In this document: piece by piece, positions 16,572 through 24,955 of the stretch | Layout of the letters: each line of letters begins with the position of its first letter | Position numbering within the stretch: the stretch's first letter is position 1 | NCBI GenBank assembly: GCA_020724465.1 | Contig: DYGX01000002.1 | Coordinates: 248,001 to 312,000 of the forward strand | From: Thermoflexus sp. | GTDB taxonomy: Bacteria > Chloroflexota > Anaerolineae > Aggregatilineales > Aggregatilineaceae | Direction of reading: 5' to 3' | DNA length: 64,000 bases | Program-made: the position numbers and the translations under genes | The notes under the pieces: model-generated | What the model saw: only the letters and a program-made list of their open reading frames with translations | The model's database searches: none | What the model was told of the DNA's origin: nothing

Positions 16572-17594
16572 CTACCCGGCCTGGATGACGGAAAACGGGC
16601 AGTTGCCGGTGTTGTCCTCGTTGGGCGTCCCCGGGCCGAAGCGCTCGTAGCCGTCGCTGATGACCTCGTCCCAGGTCACCCGGTAGGTGATCTCGTGCTC
16701 CCCGGCGGAGAGCTTGCCGACCGGATAATACCAGTAGATGATCCAGACGCCGCTTTCGCGCTTCATTTCCTCGGCGTACTGCTCCCAGTTCTCCAGTAGC
16801 TGCCCGTCGAGCCGGACTTCATAGTTTGCGTTTTCCAGGTGTTCATCCATGTAATCCGGCAGGGCAACATACCAGCTCCACTCGACATACACGTTGTCGT
16901 TGGTCGTGACGCGCGGGGGAGCAACGCGCTTCTGGCGGCAGTAGGCCAGGATGTTAACGCGGTTACCGTCTGGCGTGGGGAGCGATCCGGCCCGAGCCGC
17001 GGGTGTCGCCGCCTGCGCCACTTCGGCGCCGGTGCTCTCGCCCGATTGAGGCGGCTCGGTCGCTGGAGGCTGTGCGATCACCTGCTCATAGTCCGTGATC
17101 ACCAGCCGGGCCAGGACCCACAGCCGTTGTTCATCGCCGTTTTCGTCGGTATACACCACCTTGTACCACAGCCGGCCTTCATTGTCCTGCTGCATGCCGA
17201 TCACGCCGAGCTGTGTGCCGGACGGCACGCTCAGCACGATCGGGTTGTTGAAGCCGGGGCCTTCGCGGAGATTTACCCGTTCGGTGGAGCGGATCTCGCC
17301 GACGACGGTCGGCGTTGGGGACGGCGCGGGTGTGGGCGTTTCTGTCGGCGGCACAGGCGTGTTGGTGGCACGCGGCGTCGCCGACGGCGTGAAGGTCATG
17401 CTGGGCAGCGGAGTCGCGGTGAAACGGGGCGTGAAGCTGACGATCGGCTTGACAGTGCGTGTGGGTAGGCTGCCGAGTTCGCTGCCCGGCCCGGCGGGCG
17501 CGGTGGGGTCGGGTGCCGCCTCTTCGCAGGCGGCGGCGACGAGCGCGATGACGAGCGCGAGCAACACCATATTCGAGCGTTTTCGGGTGGTCAT
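16572..17594 (-). CDS. SH3-domain lipoprotein
   Basis: The 340-residue protein has a lipoprotein signal (MVLLALVIALVAAACEE). It then has a Thr/Pro spacer (residues about 45-100), a bacterial SH3 domain (about 103-170: TERVNLREGPGFNNPIVLSV, PSGTQLGVIG, LWYKVVY) and a C-terminal beta domain with two Cys (ILAYCRQKR and TGNCPFSV). SH3b domains often bind cell-wall peptides. The start at 17594 has GGGGAG nine bases upstream; the ATG at 17603 would leave no room for the ribosome site. It is anchored outside the membrane, and its function beyond wall contact is unknown. Confidence 0.82.
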   Translation of the reverse strand: MTTRKRSNMVLLALVIALVAAACEEAAPDPTAPAGPGSELGSLPTRTVKPIVSFTPRFTATPLPSMTFTPSATPRATNTPVPPTETPTPAPSPTPTVVGEIRSTERVNLREGPGFNNPIVLSVPSGTQLGVIGMQQDNEGRLWYKVVYTDENGDEQRLWVLARLVITDYEQVIAQPPATEPPQSGESTGAEVAQAATPAARAGSLPTPDGNRVNILAYCRQKRVAPPRVTTNDNVYVEWSWYVALPDYMDEHLENANYEVRLDGQLLENWEQYAEEMKRESGVWIIYWYYPVGKLSAGEHEITYRVTWDEVISDGYERFGPGTPNEDNTGNCPFSVIQAG

Positions 17595-17659
17595 ACGGCC
17601 CATCTCCCCGCGTGTCTGGTCTGTGGCGTCACGTTAAAACGCGCTGGCTGGCACCGTCT

Positions 17660-17687
17660 ATTATGATCGAAAAACGCCATCAGACAA
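17660..17687 (-). promoter_or_regulatory. Promoter of the SH3 lipoprotein gene
   Basis: On the minus strand TTGTCT and CATAAT are separated by 16 bases, about 65 bases before the start codon. Each hexamer departs from consensus in one or two positions. Confidence 0.5.
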
Positions 17688-17800
17688 AACCGGCACATCA
17701 GTCTGTTGAGTTGGTTTTGCATCATCGCGTATCGAATTGGGCGGATCGGTGTTTGAAGTAGTATCATCGTGTGGGATGAATCAACCAGCGAGGGCAGTGC

Positions 17801-18430
17801 ATGGATCCCCTATCCGTTCTTTTTGTGATTATTGCTGGCTATGTGATCGGCTCCTTTCCGACGGCGTACCTGGTCGCGCGGACAAAAGGCGTAGACATCT
17901 TTGCGGTAGGTAGCGGGAACATGGGCGCGACCAACGTCACGCGCGCCCTCGGCTGGCGGTATGGCCTGCTGGTGTGGGTCTGGGACGGACTGAAGGGCGT
18001 GCTGGTCGTGCTGCTCGCTCGCGCGATCTTCCCTGAGGACCGCACCGCGGCGAGCGTGATCGGGGCTGTGGCGGTCGTGGCCGGGCACAACTGGTCGTTT
18101 CTGGCGACCATCATCACGGGCAGCATTCGCGGGGGTAAGGGCGCTGCGACGGCGATGGGGACGTTCTTGTTGCTGGCACCGACCTTTATCGTGGCGCTGA
18201 GCCTGGCTCTGGCCGCCGGGATCATCCTGCTCACGCGCTATGTCTCGCTGGCCGTGCTGACCGCAGTTGGCGTTGCGGGAGTGGCGATCTTCGTTATGCT
18301 GGTGTTGGGCCGGCTCGACCCGGTCTACAGCGTCTACCTGCTCGTTGGCTATATGGTCTTCTTGCGGCATCGCCGCAATATCTACAGCCTGATTCAGGGA
18401 ACGGAGCGACGCCTCGGCGAGCGCGTCTAG
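17801..18430 (+). CDS. plsY: Acyl-phosphate:glycerol-3-phosphate acyltransferase PlsY
   Basis: PlsY moves a fatty acyl group from acyl-phosphate to glycerol-3-phosphate, the first step of phospholipid synthesis, at the membrane. The 209-residue protein has five hydrophobic segments and the three cytoplasmic loops that form the active site: GSGNMGATNVTRALG (about 38-52), GHNWSF (about 100), and GGKGAATAMGTF (about 111-122). The length matches the family. GAGGG lies upstream of the ATG. No plsX is nearby. A strong terminator follows. Confidence 0.96.
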   Translation: MDPLSVLFVIIAGYVIGSFPTAYLVARTKGVDIFAVGSGNMGATNVTRALGWRYGLLVWVWDGLKGVLVVLLARAIFPEDRTAASVIGAVAVVAGHNWSFLATIITGSIRGGKGAATAMGTFLLLAPTFIVALSLALAAGIILLTRYVSLAVLTAVGVAGVAIFVMLVLGRLDPVYSVYLLVGYMVFLRHRRNIYSLIQGTERRLGERV

Positions 18431-18459
18431 CGCGCGCTGAATTCTTCCAGGCAATACAG

Positions 18460-18494
18460 CGCCCGGCGCGACGTGAGAGCGGCCGGGCGTTTTT
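18460..18494 (+). terminator. Terminator of plsY
   Basis: CGCCCGGC and GCCGGGCG (18460-18467 and 18482-18489) form an 8-bp stem with a 14-base loop, followed at once by TTTTT. Confidence 0.85.
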
Positions 18495-18512
18495 CGTGAG
18501 AGCCGGGTGTGC

Positions 18513-19808
18513 CTAGGCGTTGATCCGGCGGTGGCGGCGGAACCCGCCCATATAGTCCGGAACGGTGAGCGCGAAGATGCGACAGCGGCGCGTGTCGGAC
18601 AGGCGGCTGCGAATCATCGGGTCAATCGCTTCGAGCGTCTGCGTGGTGGTGAACACCGTCGGCGCGTGCGCGAGGTAGCGGTAATCGACGATCTGGCGGA
18701 TCTTCTCGCGCGCCCAGGACGACGCATTGGACAGGTCCAGATCGTCGATGACCAGCAGAGGAGCCGCGCGGATCTCATAGAAGCGTTTGTCAAACGACGT
18801 GGCCGCTGCCGGGCCGAACGCGGACCGCAGGTAGTCCAGCAGGTCGGGCGCGGTGACCAGGATGACATGCTCGCCGCGCGCGTGGCGATAGTTGGCGATC
18901 GCAGCGGCGAGGTGGGTTTTGCCGCAGCCATGCTCGCCCATGAACAGCAGCCAGTCGCGCGGGTTCTCGGCGTAGGCTCGCGCGATCTCGTACGCTTCAC
19001 GCAGATTGCGCCGTTCCTCAGGCGGCAACGTGTCTTCCCGCAGGTCGAACGTCTCGAAGACCATCTCGCCGTACAGGCTGAGGTTAGATACCGGGCTAGG
19101 CTCCTGCGCCGTATCGACGCGCCGGTAATCCGGCAGGTCCATGATGATGCTCTGCGTCAACTGCCAGTCAACCATGCGGCTGCGGATGCGCGGATCGATC
19201 TCTTTCAGCTCGCAATTAGTCGTGATCACGGTTGGCAGGGCATGCAGATAGCGATGGTTGATTAACTGATAGAGCTTTTCCTCTGCCCAGGGCGTGGCGC
19301 TTTCGGCCCCGAGATCGTCGAGTACCAGCAGCGGCGCCGTGCGGACCTGCTCAAACAACTCGTCGTAGGCGATCTCGGACGTTGGCCCGAAGGACGCGCG
19401 CAGGTGGTCCAGCAAATCGGGCACCGTGACAAACAGCACGCGATCGCCTTGCTCCAGACGATGGTTGGCGATGGCCGCCGCAAGATGAGTCTTGCCGCTG
19501 CCGTAGTTGCCTTGAAAGAGCAGCCAGCCCTGGGGCTGCATAGCGTATCGCTGCGCTCGCTCGAAACTGGCGCGCAGGGCGGAAAGCTGCTCGTCGCTGA
19601 GGCCCTGAAGATCGAGCCGAAAGGTGTCGAACGTCTTGTCTGCCAGCGCGTCGAGGTTGCTCATCTTGCGCAGGTTGGCCGTCTGGCGTGCCAGCAGCGC
19701 GTCGCGCTGGCAGACGCACGGGAACGCCCGGCCAAAGTCCGGGTGATCGACCGGGACATCCTTGACGACGAATCCCATACCGCCGCAGATGTTGCAGGAA
19801 GACGTCAT
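18513..19808 (-). CDS. Tandem AAA+ helicase-loader-like protein (two DnaC/DnaI-type domains)
   Basis: The 431-residue protein starts with a zinc-binding piece (CNICGGMG and CVCQRD), as in DnaI-type loaders. Two AAA+ domains then follow. The first has Walker A GNYGSGKTHLAAAIANHR (about 99-107 for the loop), Walker B LLVLDDLGAE and the Arg pair IRSRM. The second has GEHGCGKTHLAAAIANYR (about 289-297), LLVIDDLDLS and IRSRL. The domains are plainly related to each other, so they arose by duplication and fusion. Loaders open the DnaB ring and place it on DNA. The gene follows dnaB and a DnaD-domain gene on the same strand with 3- to 10-base gaps, which strongly supports a loader role. The start at 19808 is chosen because the preceding gene ends at 19819. 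Confidence 0.82.
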   Translation of the reverse strand: MTSSCNICGGMGFVVKDVPVDHPDFGRAFPCVCQRDALLARQTANLRKMSNLDALADKTFDTFRLDLQGLSDEQLSALRASFERAQRYAMQPQGWLLFQGNYGSGKTHLAAAIANHRLEQGDRVLFVTVPDLLDHLRASFGPTSEIAYDELFEQVRTAPLLVLDDLGAESATPWAEEKLYQLINHRYLHALPTVITTNCELKEIDPRIRSRMVDWQLTQSIIMDLPDYRRVDTAQEPSPVSNLSLYGEMVFETFDLREDTLPPEERRNLREAYEIARAYAENPRDWLLFMGEHGCGKTHLAAAIANYRHARGEHVILVTAPDLLDYLRSAFGPAAATSFDKRFYEIRAAPLLVIDDLDLSNASSWAREKIRQIVDYRYLAHAPTVFTTTQTLEAIDPMIRSRLSDTRRCRIFALTVPDYMGGFRRHRRINA

Positions 19809-19818
19809 CGGCTCGTGC

Positions 19819-20553
19819 TCAGAAGTCGACGATGTCCGAGAGTGATCCCCGGACATACCGGTAGCGATCCGCCTGAGTTGGTTGTTGAGTGACTCCACGA
19901 TCCTTCCCCTCGGCTTCCCAACGCTGGAGAATCGCCGCGATATAGCGCCAGTTGCGCGCATTGCGCTCGACGGCCAGGCGTATGGCTTCCTCGATCCACT
20001 CGGGCGGATAGTCCTGTTCCGCCGCGCGAAGCTGCTCGCCGATCAACGGCGTCAGCGGTCCGATGTTCTGCTCGTAGAGGGCGAAGACATTGGGGCGCTC
20101 GTCCACCAGCGCGATCGGATATTCGCGGTCTCCCGGCACGAATCGCCCGGCCTCGATGGCCCGCACCGCGTTCCGACCCCGCACGGTGTTGACGAAGTAG
20201 ACGTCTTCCGGGCCGTCAACCCCGTCGACCTGGACGTGCAGCAGTGTGCCGCGCTCGACAGCGCGCGCTAGCCCGGTCCGCACGGCGCTCGCGGCGGCGT
20301 CCGGATCGGCGTCGAACCCGCTAAGGAAACGCGCGTCCTGCAACAACTCGCGCAGGGTCATGTAACGAAATTCGCCTTCCTGCTGCTGCAGCGCCCAAAA
20401 CAGGTGCAGCGTGATTTTCAGCTCCGCCAGATCGTCGATCATCGGCAGCAGGCCGGTGAAGAACAGGGCAGGGACCGCGACCGTTCGCGCTCTGCCGGGC
20501 GGAAAGCCGTCGAAGCGTTGCATACGCGCCTGCTCCTCTGGATCGCCGGCCAT
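19819..20553 (-). CDS. DnaD-domain replication protein
   Basis: The 244-residue protein has a winged-helix-like N-terminal half (residues 15-125, including MIDDLAELKITLHLFWALQQ) and a C-terminal DnaD (DnaB_2) domain at about 155-220: FALYEQNIGPLTPLIGEQLR, then WIEEAIRLAVERNARNWRYI and AILQRWEAEG. In Firmicutes DnaD proteins bind the origin or forks and recruit the loader and helicase. The start lies three bases after the dnaB stop, and the loader gene follows ten bases later, giving a compact helicase-loading operon. It is probably the functional counterpart of DnaD, though not certainly an ortholog. Confidence 0.85.
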   Translation of the reverse strand: MAGDPEEQARMQRFDGFPPGRARTVAVPALFFTGLLPMIDDLAELKITLHLFWALQQQEGEFRYMTLRELLQDARFLSGFDADPDAAASAVRTGLARAVERGTLLHVQVDGVDGPEDVYFVNTVRGRNAVRAIEAGRFVPGDREYPIALVDERPNVFALYEQNIGPLTPLIGEQLRAAEQDYPPEWIEEAIRLAVERNARNWRYIAAILQRWEAEGKDRGVTQQPTQADRYRYVRGSLSDIVDF

Positions 20554-20556
20554 CTG

Positions 20557-21921
20557 CTAGAAGCCGGCAAGGTCGACGCCGGTCCGGTTCAGGTTGGCGA
20601 ACTGCGTCAGTTCCTTGCGGAAGTAAAGCGTCACGACGCCGGTCGGGCCGTTACGATGCTTGGAAACGAGAATATCAGCCTGGTTCTGGCGCTCGGTATT
20701 CTCGTTGTAGACCTCTTCGCGGTAGATGAACATGACGACATCGGCATCCTGCTCGATCGAGCCGGACTCGCGCAGGTCCGAAAGCTGCGGGCGCTTATCC
20801 TGGCGCTGCTCGACCGCCCGCGAAAGCTGGGCGGCGGCCAGCACAGGGACGTTCAGTTCCCGCGCGAGCTGCTTGAGCTGCCGCGAGATGAAGCTGATTT
20901 CCTGCACGCGGTTTTCGCTGCGCCCCATGCCGGAGTTCATCAACTGCAAATAGTCGACGATGATCAGATCCAGCCCGTGCTCGCTGTACAGCCGGCGGCA
21001 CTTGGTGCGCATCTGGATGGGCGATTGCGCGGGCGTGTCGTCGAGGAAAATGCGCACATTGCTCAGCGTGCCGGCGGCCTCCACGAACAGGGTCCACTGG
21101 CGGTCGTCAAGCTGGCCGAGGCGCAGGTTCTGCGTGTTGATCCCGGTCTCGGACGAAATCAGGCGCTGGACGATCTGCTCGTTGCTCATTTCCATGCTGA
21201 AGATCGCCACCCGCGCCCGCGCGCGCGCCGCGTTGAGTGCGACGCTCAGCAGCCACGAAGTTTTACCCATGCCGGGTCGCCCGGCCACGATGATCAGGTC
21301 CGATTTCTGCAGCCCGCCCAGCAGGCGGTCCAGGTCGACAAAACCCGACGGCACCCCGAGCGGCTCGCCGCGATGCTCGTAGAGATGTTCAATGCGGTCG
21401 TAATACTCGCTGATGGCGATGTTGATGGGGACGAGCTCTTTGCGCAGCCGCCGCTCGGTGACCGAGAACAGCGATGCTTCGGCCCGGTCGATGACTTCGT
21501 TGATATCGGCGCTTTCTTCGTGGGCAAGCTGCGCGATTTCGCTGGCGGCGGCCAGCAGCCGGCGGCGGATGGCGGCGCGCTCCACGATGCGACCGTAGGC
21601 TTCGGCGTAGATCGAGGACGGTGTGTGGTTGATCAGGTAGGTGATGTAGGCGGCACCGCCGATCTCGTCGAGGCGCCCTTGCTGCCGCAATTCCTCGACG
21701 ACCGTCACATAGTCTATCTGCTCGTTGCGCTCGTGCAGGCGCAGGATCGCTTCCCAGACCCAACTGTTGCGGACGATGAAGAAGTCGTCCGGCTGAAGGA
21801 ACGCGGCGACTTCATACAGGGAGTCCGAGTTGAGCAGCACTGATCCCAGCACGGCCTCTTCCGCTTCGACACTGTGCGGTGCCATGCGGTCGGGTGGCAG
21901 AGTGGTCGATTCCGGCTGCAC
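20557..21921 (-). CDS. dnaB: Replicative DNA helicase DnaB
   Basis: This is the ring helicase that unwinds DNA at the fork. The 454-residue protein has the N-terminal helical domain ([20 protein letters not shown]), a linker, and the RecA-like domain with Walker [19 protein letters not shown] (about 212-219), [14 protein letters not shown], Walker [11 protein letters not shown] (about 315-324), and [20 protein letters not shown] with [13 protein letters not shown]. The length is normal and no intein is present. It heads a run with the DnaD-domain and loader genes. Confidence 0.97.
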   Translation of the reverse strand: MQPESTTLPPDRMAPHSVEAEEAVLGSVLLNSDSLYEVAAFLQPDDFFIVRNSWVWEAILRLHERNEQIDYVTVVEELRQQGRLDEIGGAAYITYLINHTPSSIYAEAYGRIVERAAIRRRLLAAASEIAQLAHEESADINEVIDRAEASLFSVTERRLRKELVPINIAISEYYDRIEHLYEHRGEPLGVPSGFVDLDRLLGGLQKSDLIIVAGRPGMGKTSWLLSVALNAARARARVAIFSMEMSNEQIVQRLISSETGINTQNLRLGQLDDRQWTLFVEAAGTLSNVRIFLDDTPAQSPIQMRTKCRRLYSEHGLDLIIVDYLQLMNSGMGRSENRVQEISFISRQLKQLARELNVPVLAAAQLSRAVEQRQDKRPQLSDLRESGSIEQDADVVMFIYREEVYNENTERQNQADILVSKHRNGPTGVVTLYFRKELTQFANLNRTGVDLAGF

Positions 21922-21969
21922 CTTGGTCTACCTTTGGTTGGGTTTCAGCTTATAAACGGTTGGTGCGGC

Positions 21970-22002
21970 AAAAACGGGGCCGCTCTGTTCGAGAAGCCCC
22001 GT
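21970..22002 (-). terminator. Terminator of the DUF151 gene
   Basis: ACGGGGC and GCCCCGT (21974-21980 and 21996-22002) form a 7-bp stem with a 15-base loop, followed on the minus strand by TTTT. It separates the DUF151 gene from dnaB. Confidence 0.65.
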
Positions 22003-22031
22003 CACCCTCACGCGCCGGCGTCTGGTGGCGG

Positions 22032-22556
22032 TTATTCGTCTTCGTCCGACTCCAGATCGTCCAGGTCGAGCGACTCCACAAAGTCCTTAAAGACGTCGAG
22101 GCTGTCATCCGTCTCGGATTTCTCGGCGGCGTCAGCTTCTTCTGTGTCCACATCCTCGTCGGGGAAGATGGCGGCGCGATCCATCACGCTTTCCTCGACA
22201 TAGATGGGCACATCGAGCCGGACTGCCAGCGCGATCGCGTCGCTGGGCCGCGAGTCGATCTCCTGGGTGCGGCCATCCTGCTCGACGACGATGCGTGCAA
22301 AGAAAGTATCGTTGCGCAGGTCGTTGACCACAATATGCCGGACACGCCCGCCCAGTTCGATGATGACGGATTTGAGCAGGTCGTGCGTCAGCGGGCGTTC
22401 GACATCGACTTTCTGAAGCTTCACCGCGATAGCTTCCGCTTCAAAAGGCCCGATGAAGATCGGAAGATAGCGCCCGCTCTTGGCGTCTTTCAGGATCACG
22501 ACGCGGAGCTGCGACATTAAGCTCACGCGGATACTATCGATGTGTACCTCGACCAT
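22032..22556 (-). CDS. Bifunctional nuclease family protein (DUF151)
   Basis: The 174-residue protein matches the DUF151 family: [60 protein letters not shown] and [20 protein letters not shown]. Members have been described as nucleases with DNase and RNase activity. The C-terminal 40 residues are very acidic ([29 protein letters not shown]) and probably disordered. It has its own promoter and a terminator before dnaB, so it is not necessarily part of the replication operon. Confidence 0.88.
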   Translation of the reverse strand: MVEVHIDSIRVSLMSQLRVVILKDAKSGRYLPIFIGPFEAEAIAVKLQKVDVERPLTHDLLKSVIIELGGRVRHIVVNDLRNDTFFARIVVEQDGRTQEIDSRPSDAIALAVRLDVPIYVEESVMDRAAIFPDEDVDTEEADAAEKSETDDSLDVFKDFVESLDLDDLESDEDE

Positions 22557-22615
22557 GAAAAGTACCCTGGACCACTCAGGTTTGCGATGCAGCGACCAAC
22601 GTCTGCTTTAGGCTG

Positions 22616-22644
22616 ATTATATCACCAAGTGAACTGTCAACCAA
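22616..22644 (-). promoter_or_regulatory. Promoter of the DUF151 gene
   Basis: On the minus strand a perfect TATAAT (22616-22621) lies 17 bases from TTGGTT (22639-22644). A consensus TTGACA (22635-22640) is also present but only 13 bases from the -10, too close for normal use. The leader is about 55 bases. Confidence 0.55.
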
Positions 22645-22666
22645 AGCCCTTTGGCGATCCGGCAGC

Positions 22667-23212
22667 CTATTCGGATGCTTCTTCGGCGGCATCAGGCTTG
22701 GCTTCGGCTGCGGGTTCTGGCTCGACTTCGTTGTCGGGCAGGGGCAGGCTGGTCGGGTCAAAAGTGCGCGCGGCATCGTGGCTGATCATCGTGATCTTGC
22801 CGTCGATGAACGCGCCTTCTTCGGTGGCGATGGCGGCGGCTGTGATGTCGCCCCACACGCGCCCCGTGCGCAGAAGCTGAACTTTTTTGCCGCTGACGTT
22901 GCCGCGCACGGCCCCGGCAATTGCCACGTTCTTGGCGTGGATGTCGGCTGTGATCTTGGCCGTCTCACCCACCAGCACGTTTCCGCCGATCTCAAGCGTA
23001 CCCTCAAACGTCCCGTCCAGCCGAACGTTCGCCTGGCACTTGAGATCGCCGCGCAGGGTGGAGTTGGGGCCAAGCACCGTCTCGAACCCGACCGGTTTGC
23101 GGGCCGGTGATACCGGCTGAGGCGGGTTACTCTGCGGCGGATTGGTCTGTACCGGCTGAACCGGTTCGGGGTGGTTCTCGCGCTCTTGCTTGCGTCCACT
23201 GAAGATCGACAT
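22667..23212 (-). CDS. Bactofilin (polymer-forming cytoskeletal protein)
   Basis: The 181-residue protein has a Pro-rich N-terminal tail (residues 8-40), the bactofilin beta-helix (about 43-140: TVLGPNSTLRGDLKCQANVR, LDGTFEGTLEIGGNVLVGET, then VRGNVSGKKVQLL) and an acidic C-terminal tail (PEPAAEAKPDAAEEASE). Bactofilins polymerise without nucleotide at the membrane and guide local wall synthesis or protein placement. The start MSIFSGRK at 23212 is typical of the family; the upstream extension to 23281 is rejected. It lies among same-strand genes between dedA and the DUF151 gene. Confidence 0.9.
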   Translation of the reverse strand: MSIFSGRKQERENHPEPVQPVQTNPPQSNPPQPVSPARKPVGFETVLGPNSTLRGDLKCQANVRLDGTFEGTLEIGGNVLVGETAKITADIHAKNVAIAGAVRGNVSGKKVQLLRTGRVWGDITAAAIATEEGAFIDGKITMISHDAARTFDPTSLPLPDNEVEPEPAAEAKPDAAEEASE

Positions 23213-23341
23213 GGCGGGTTTCTCGCTTGCTCGGTTTTTGTGGTTCACTCGAACTATACTCGGCCTGGCGGCGCCCGTCAAAGGGAGGCTGCTCGCGCGC
23301 GTGGCTCGCAGGGGATAATTCGGCTGACGGCGGCCCGAGGG

Positions 23342-24013
23342 CTAGTTGCGCGGCAGATCGACTTCAGCGCTGCGCGGCTTGGTTCGGCTGTGGCGCAGCT
23401 CGCGCACGCGCACAAGCACGAAGGCAACCACGAGGATCACCAGTACCGCGGCGGTAATGCGCTCGTACTGGTCGACAATTTCCAGAATCTCTTCCCAGTT
23501 CTCGCCCAAAAAGACGCCCGCGTAACCCAACACGCCGGACCAGATGGCCGTGCCCATCGTGGTGAACAGCAGGAACCTTTTCATCGACATCCGCTGCATG
23601 CCTGCTGGCAGCGAAATCAGGCTGCGGATGATGGGGATCAGGCGGCCAACGAAGATGATGATCTCGCCGTAGCGATCGAAGACACGGAGCGCGCGATCAA
23701 TGTCGTCTTCGCCGATCAGGAAGAAGCGCCCGTAGCGTCGCACAAAGCGCCGGACCAGGCGTTCGTCGGCCCACAGCCCGATGTAGTAGATCGCGATCGC
23801 TCCGAGGACGGAGCCGAGCGTGCCGGCCAGCACGATTCCCAGAAACGTGAAGCGGCCACCGACCACCAGGAACCCGGCAAAAGGCATGACCACCTCGGAC
23901 GGGATGGGCGGAAAAATGTTCTCGACCAGCATCACAAAGGTAATGCCCGGATACCCCAGCGCAGAGATGATCTCTTCGATGAAGATACGTATCTGGTCGA
24001 GAATGGCCGCCAT
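23342..24013 (-). CDS. DedA-family membrane protein
   Basis: The 223-residue protein has the DedA (SNARE-associated) domain: ENIFPPIPSEVVMPFAGFLV, then GSVLGAIAIYYIGLWADERL, FVGRLIPIIRSLISLPAGMQ and MSMKRFLLFTTMGTAIWSGV. The F/Y-GR-x-P-x-x-R-x-x-x-S-x-PAG motif is intact. DedA proteins are membrane transporters linked to turnover of lipid carriers and to membrane charge balance. The start is ATG 24013 with AGGG close upstream. A final helix near 190-210 ends in a basic tail. Confidence 0.92.
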   Translation of the reverse strand: MAAILDQIRIFIEEIISALGYPGITFVMLVENIFPPIPSEVVMPFAGFLVVGGRFTFLGIVLAGTLGSVLGAIAIYYIGLWADERLVRRFVRRYGRFFLIGEDDIDRALRVFDRYGEIIIFVGRLIPIIRSLISLPAGMQRMSMKRFLLFTTMGTAIWSGVLGYAGVFLGENWEEILEIVDQYERITAAVLVILVVAFVLVRVRELRHSRTKPRSAEVDLPRN

Positions 24014-24154
24014 CGTTATCCCTTTGTGTGCTGACCGTCGCCTGCCGGGTCGGTTCAAAGCGCCCGCGAAGTGTACCACGACTCGTGCGAATACGGCTAG
24101 GTCGAAGTGACCGCGCGCCGCCTGGAGGGTGATTCCGCGCCAAAAAAGGGGTTG

Positions 24155-24163
24155 TGCTATAAT
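24155..24163 (+). promoter_or_regulatory. Extended -10 promoter of the parA operon
   Basis: TG-c-TATAAT is a perfect extended -10 element, 33 bases before the parA start. No -35 consensus is present at the proper distance. Confidence 0.65.
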
Positions 24164-24196
24164 GCGGCCAGCGTGGGTACGGTCGGATAGGGCAGC

Positions 24197-24955
24197 ATGA
24201 CGCGGACGCTGGTAGTCGCGAACCAGAAAGGCGGGGTCGGCAAATCGACCTCGGTCATGAATCTGGGCGTGGCCCTGGCGGAGCGGGGACAGCGTGTTTT
24301 GCTGGTCGATCTGGATCCGCAGGGTGGCTTGACCGCCGCGTTTGGGCTAGACAGCTACGCCGCCGGACGAAGTGCCTACTCGCTGCTGCTCTACGATCAT
24401 ATCTCGCTGGCGCGGGTGATCCGCCCGGTGCGCGATCAGATCGCGCTGGTACCGGCCAGCATCGATCTGGCGGCGGCTGAGCTGCAGCTCGTCGGCCAGG
24501 CGAACCAGACGCACCGGCTCCGCGAGGCGCTGCAGCGCAGCCGGATCCCGTTCGACACGGTGCTGATCGATACGCCGCCGGGCTTGGGCATCCTGACCGC
24601 CAATGGATTGGTGGCGGCGGACGAGGTGTTGATTCCGGTGCAGTGCCAGTATCTGGCGATGCGCGGCGTCCGGGCACTGATGGAAACCGTCGTCCGCATC
24701 AGGGCCAGGCTGAACCCGGCGCTGACGCTGGGCGGGCTGTTCGGGACGATGTACCGCCCCGGTTCGCGCCACGCGCAAGAGGTGGTGGCCGAGCTGCGCC
24801 AGGTCTTTGGGCGCAAGATGTTGCAGACCCTGATCTATTTCGACGACGTTGTGCCAGAAGCCCCCGTCGCGGGCCTCTCGATGCTTGAGTATCTGCCCGA
24901 TCACATCGTCTCCAAGGAATACCGGGACCTGGCCAGGGAGGTGATCCGTGACTGA
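24197..24955 (+). CDS. ParA-family positioning ATPase
   Basis: The 252-residue protein is a ParA/Soj-type ATPase that forms ATP-dependent dimers on DNA and is driven by a partner protein to move or place cargo. It has the deviant Walker A KGGVGKST (residues 11-18, with both Lys), LLVDLDPQGGLT, Walker B VLIDTPPGLGILT (about 113-125), and the family-typical MYRPGSRHAQEVVAEL and VPEAPVAGLSMLEY. It has the length of chromosomal Soj. No parB or parS follows; instead the next gene, overlapping by eight bases, encodes a membrane protein, which argues for a different cargo than the chromosome. Confidence 0.9.
   Translation: MTRTLVVANQKGGVGKSTSVMNLGVALAERGQRVLLVDLDPQGGLTAAFGLDSYAAGRSAYSLLLYDHISLARVIRPVRDQIALVPASIDLAAAELQLVGQANQTHRLREALQRSRIPFDTVLIDTPPGLGILTANGLVAADEVLIPVQCQYLAMRGVRALMETVVRIRARLNPALTLGGLFGTMYRPGSRHAQEVVAELRQVFGRKMLQTLIYFDDVVPEAPVAGLSMLEYLPDHIVSKEYRDLAREVIRD

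Noticed and set aside
22635-22640. Consensus TTGACA before the DUF151 gene as -35
   Set aside because: Only 13 bases separate it from TATAAT, too few for a normal promoter; TTGGTT at 17 bases is preferred.
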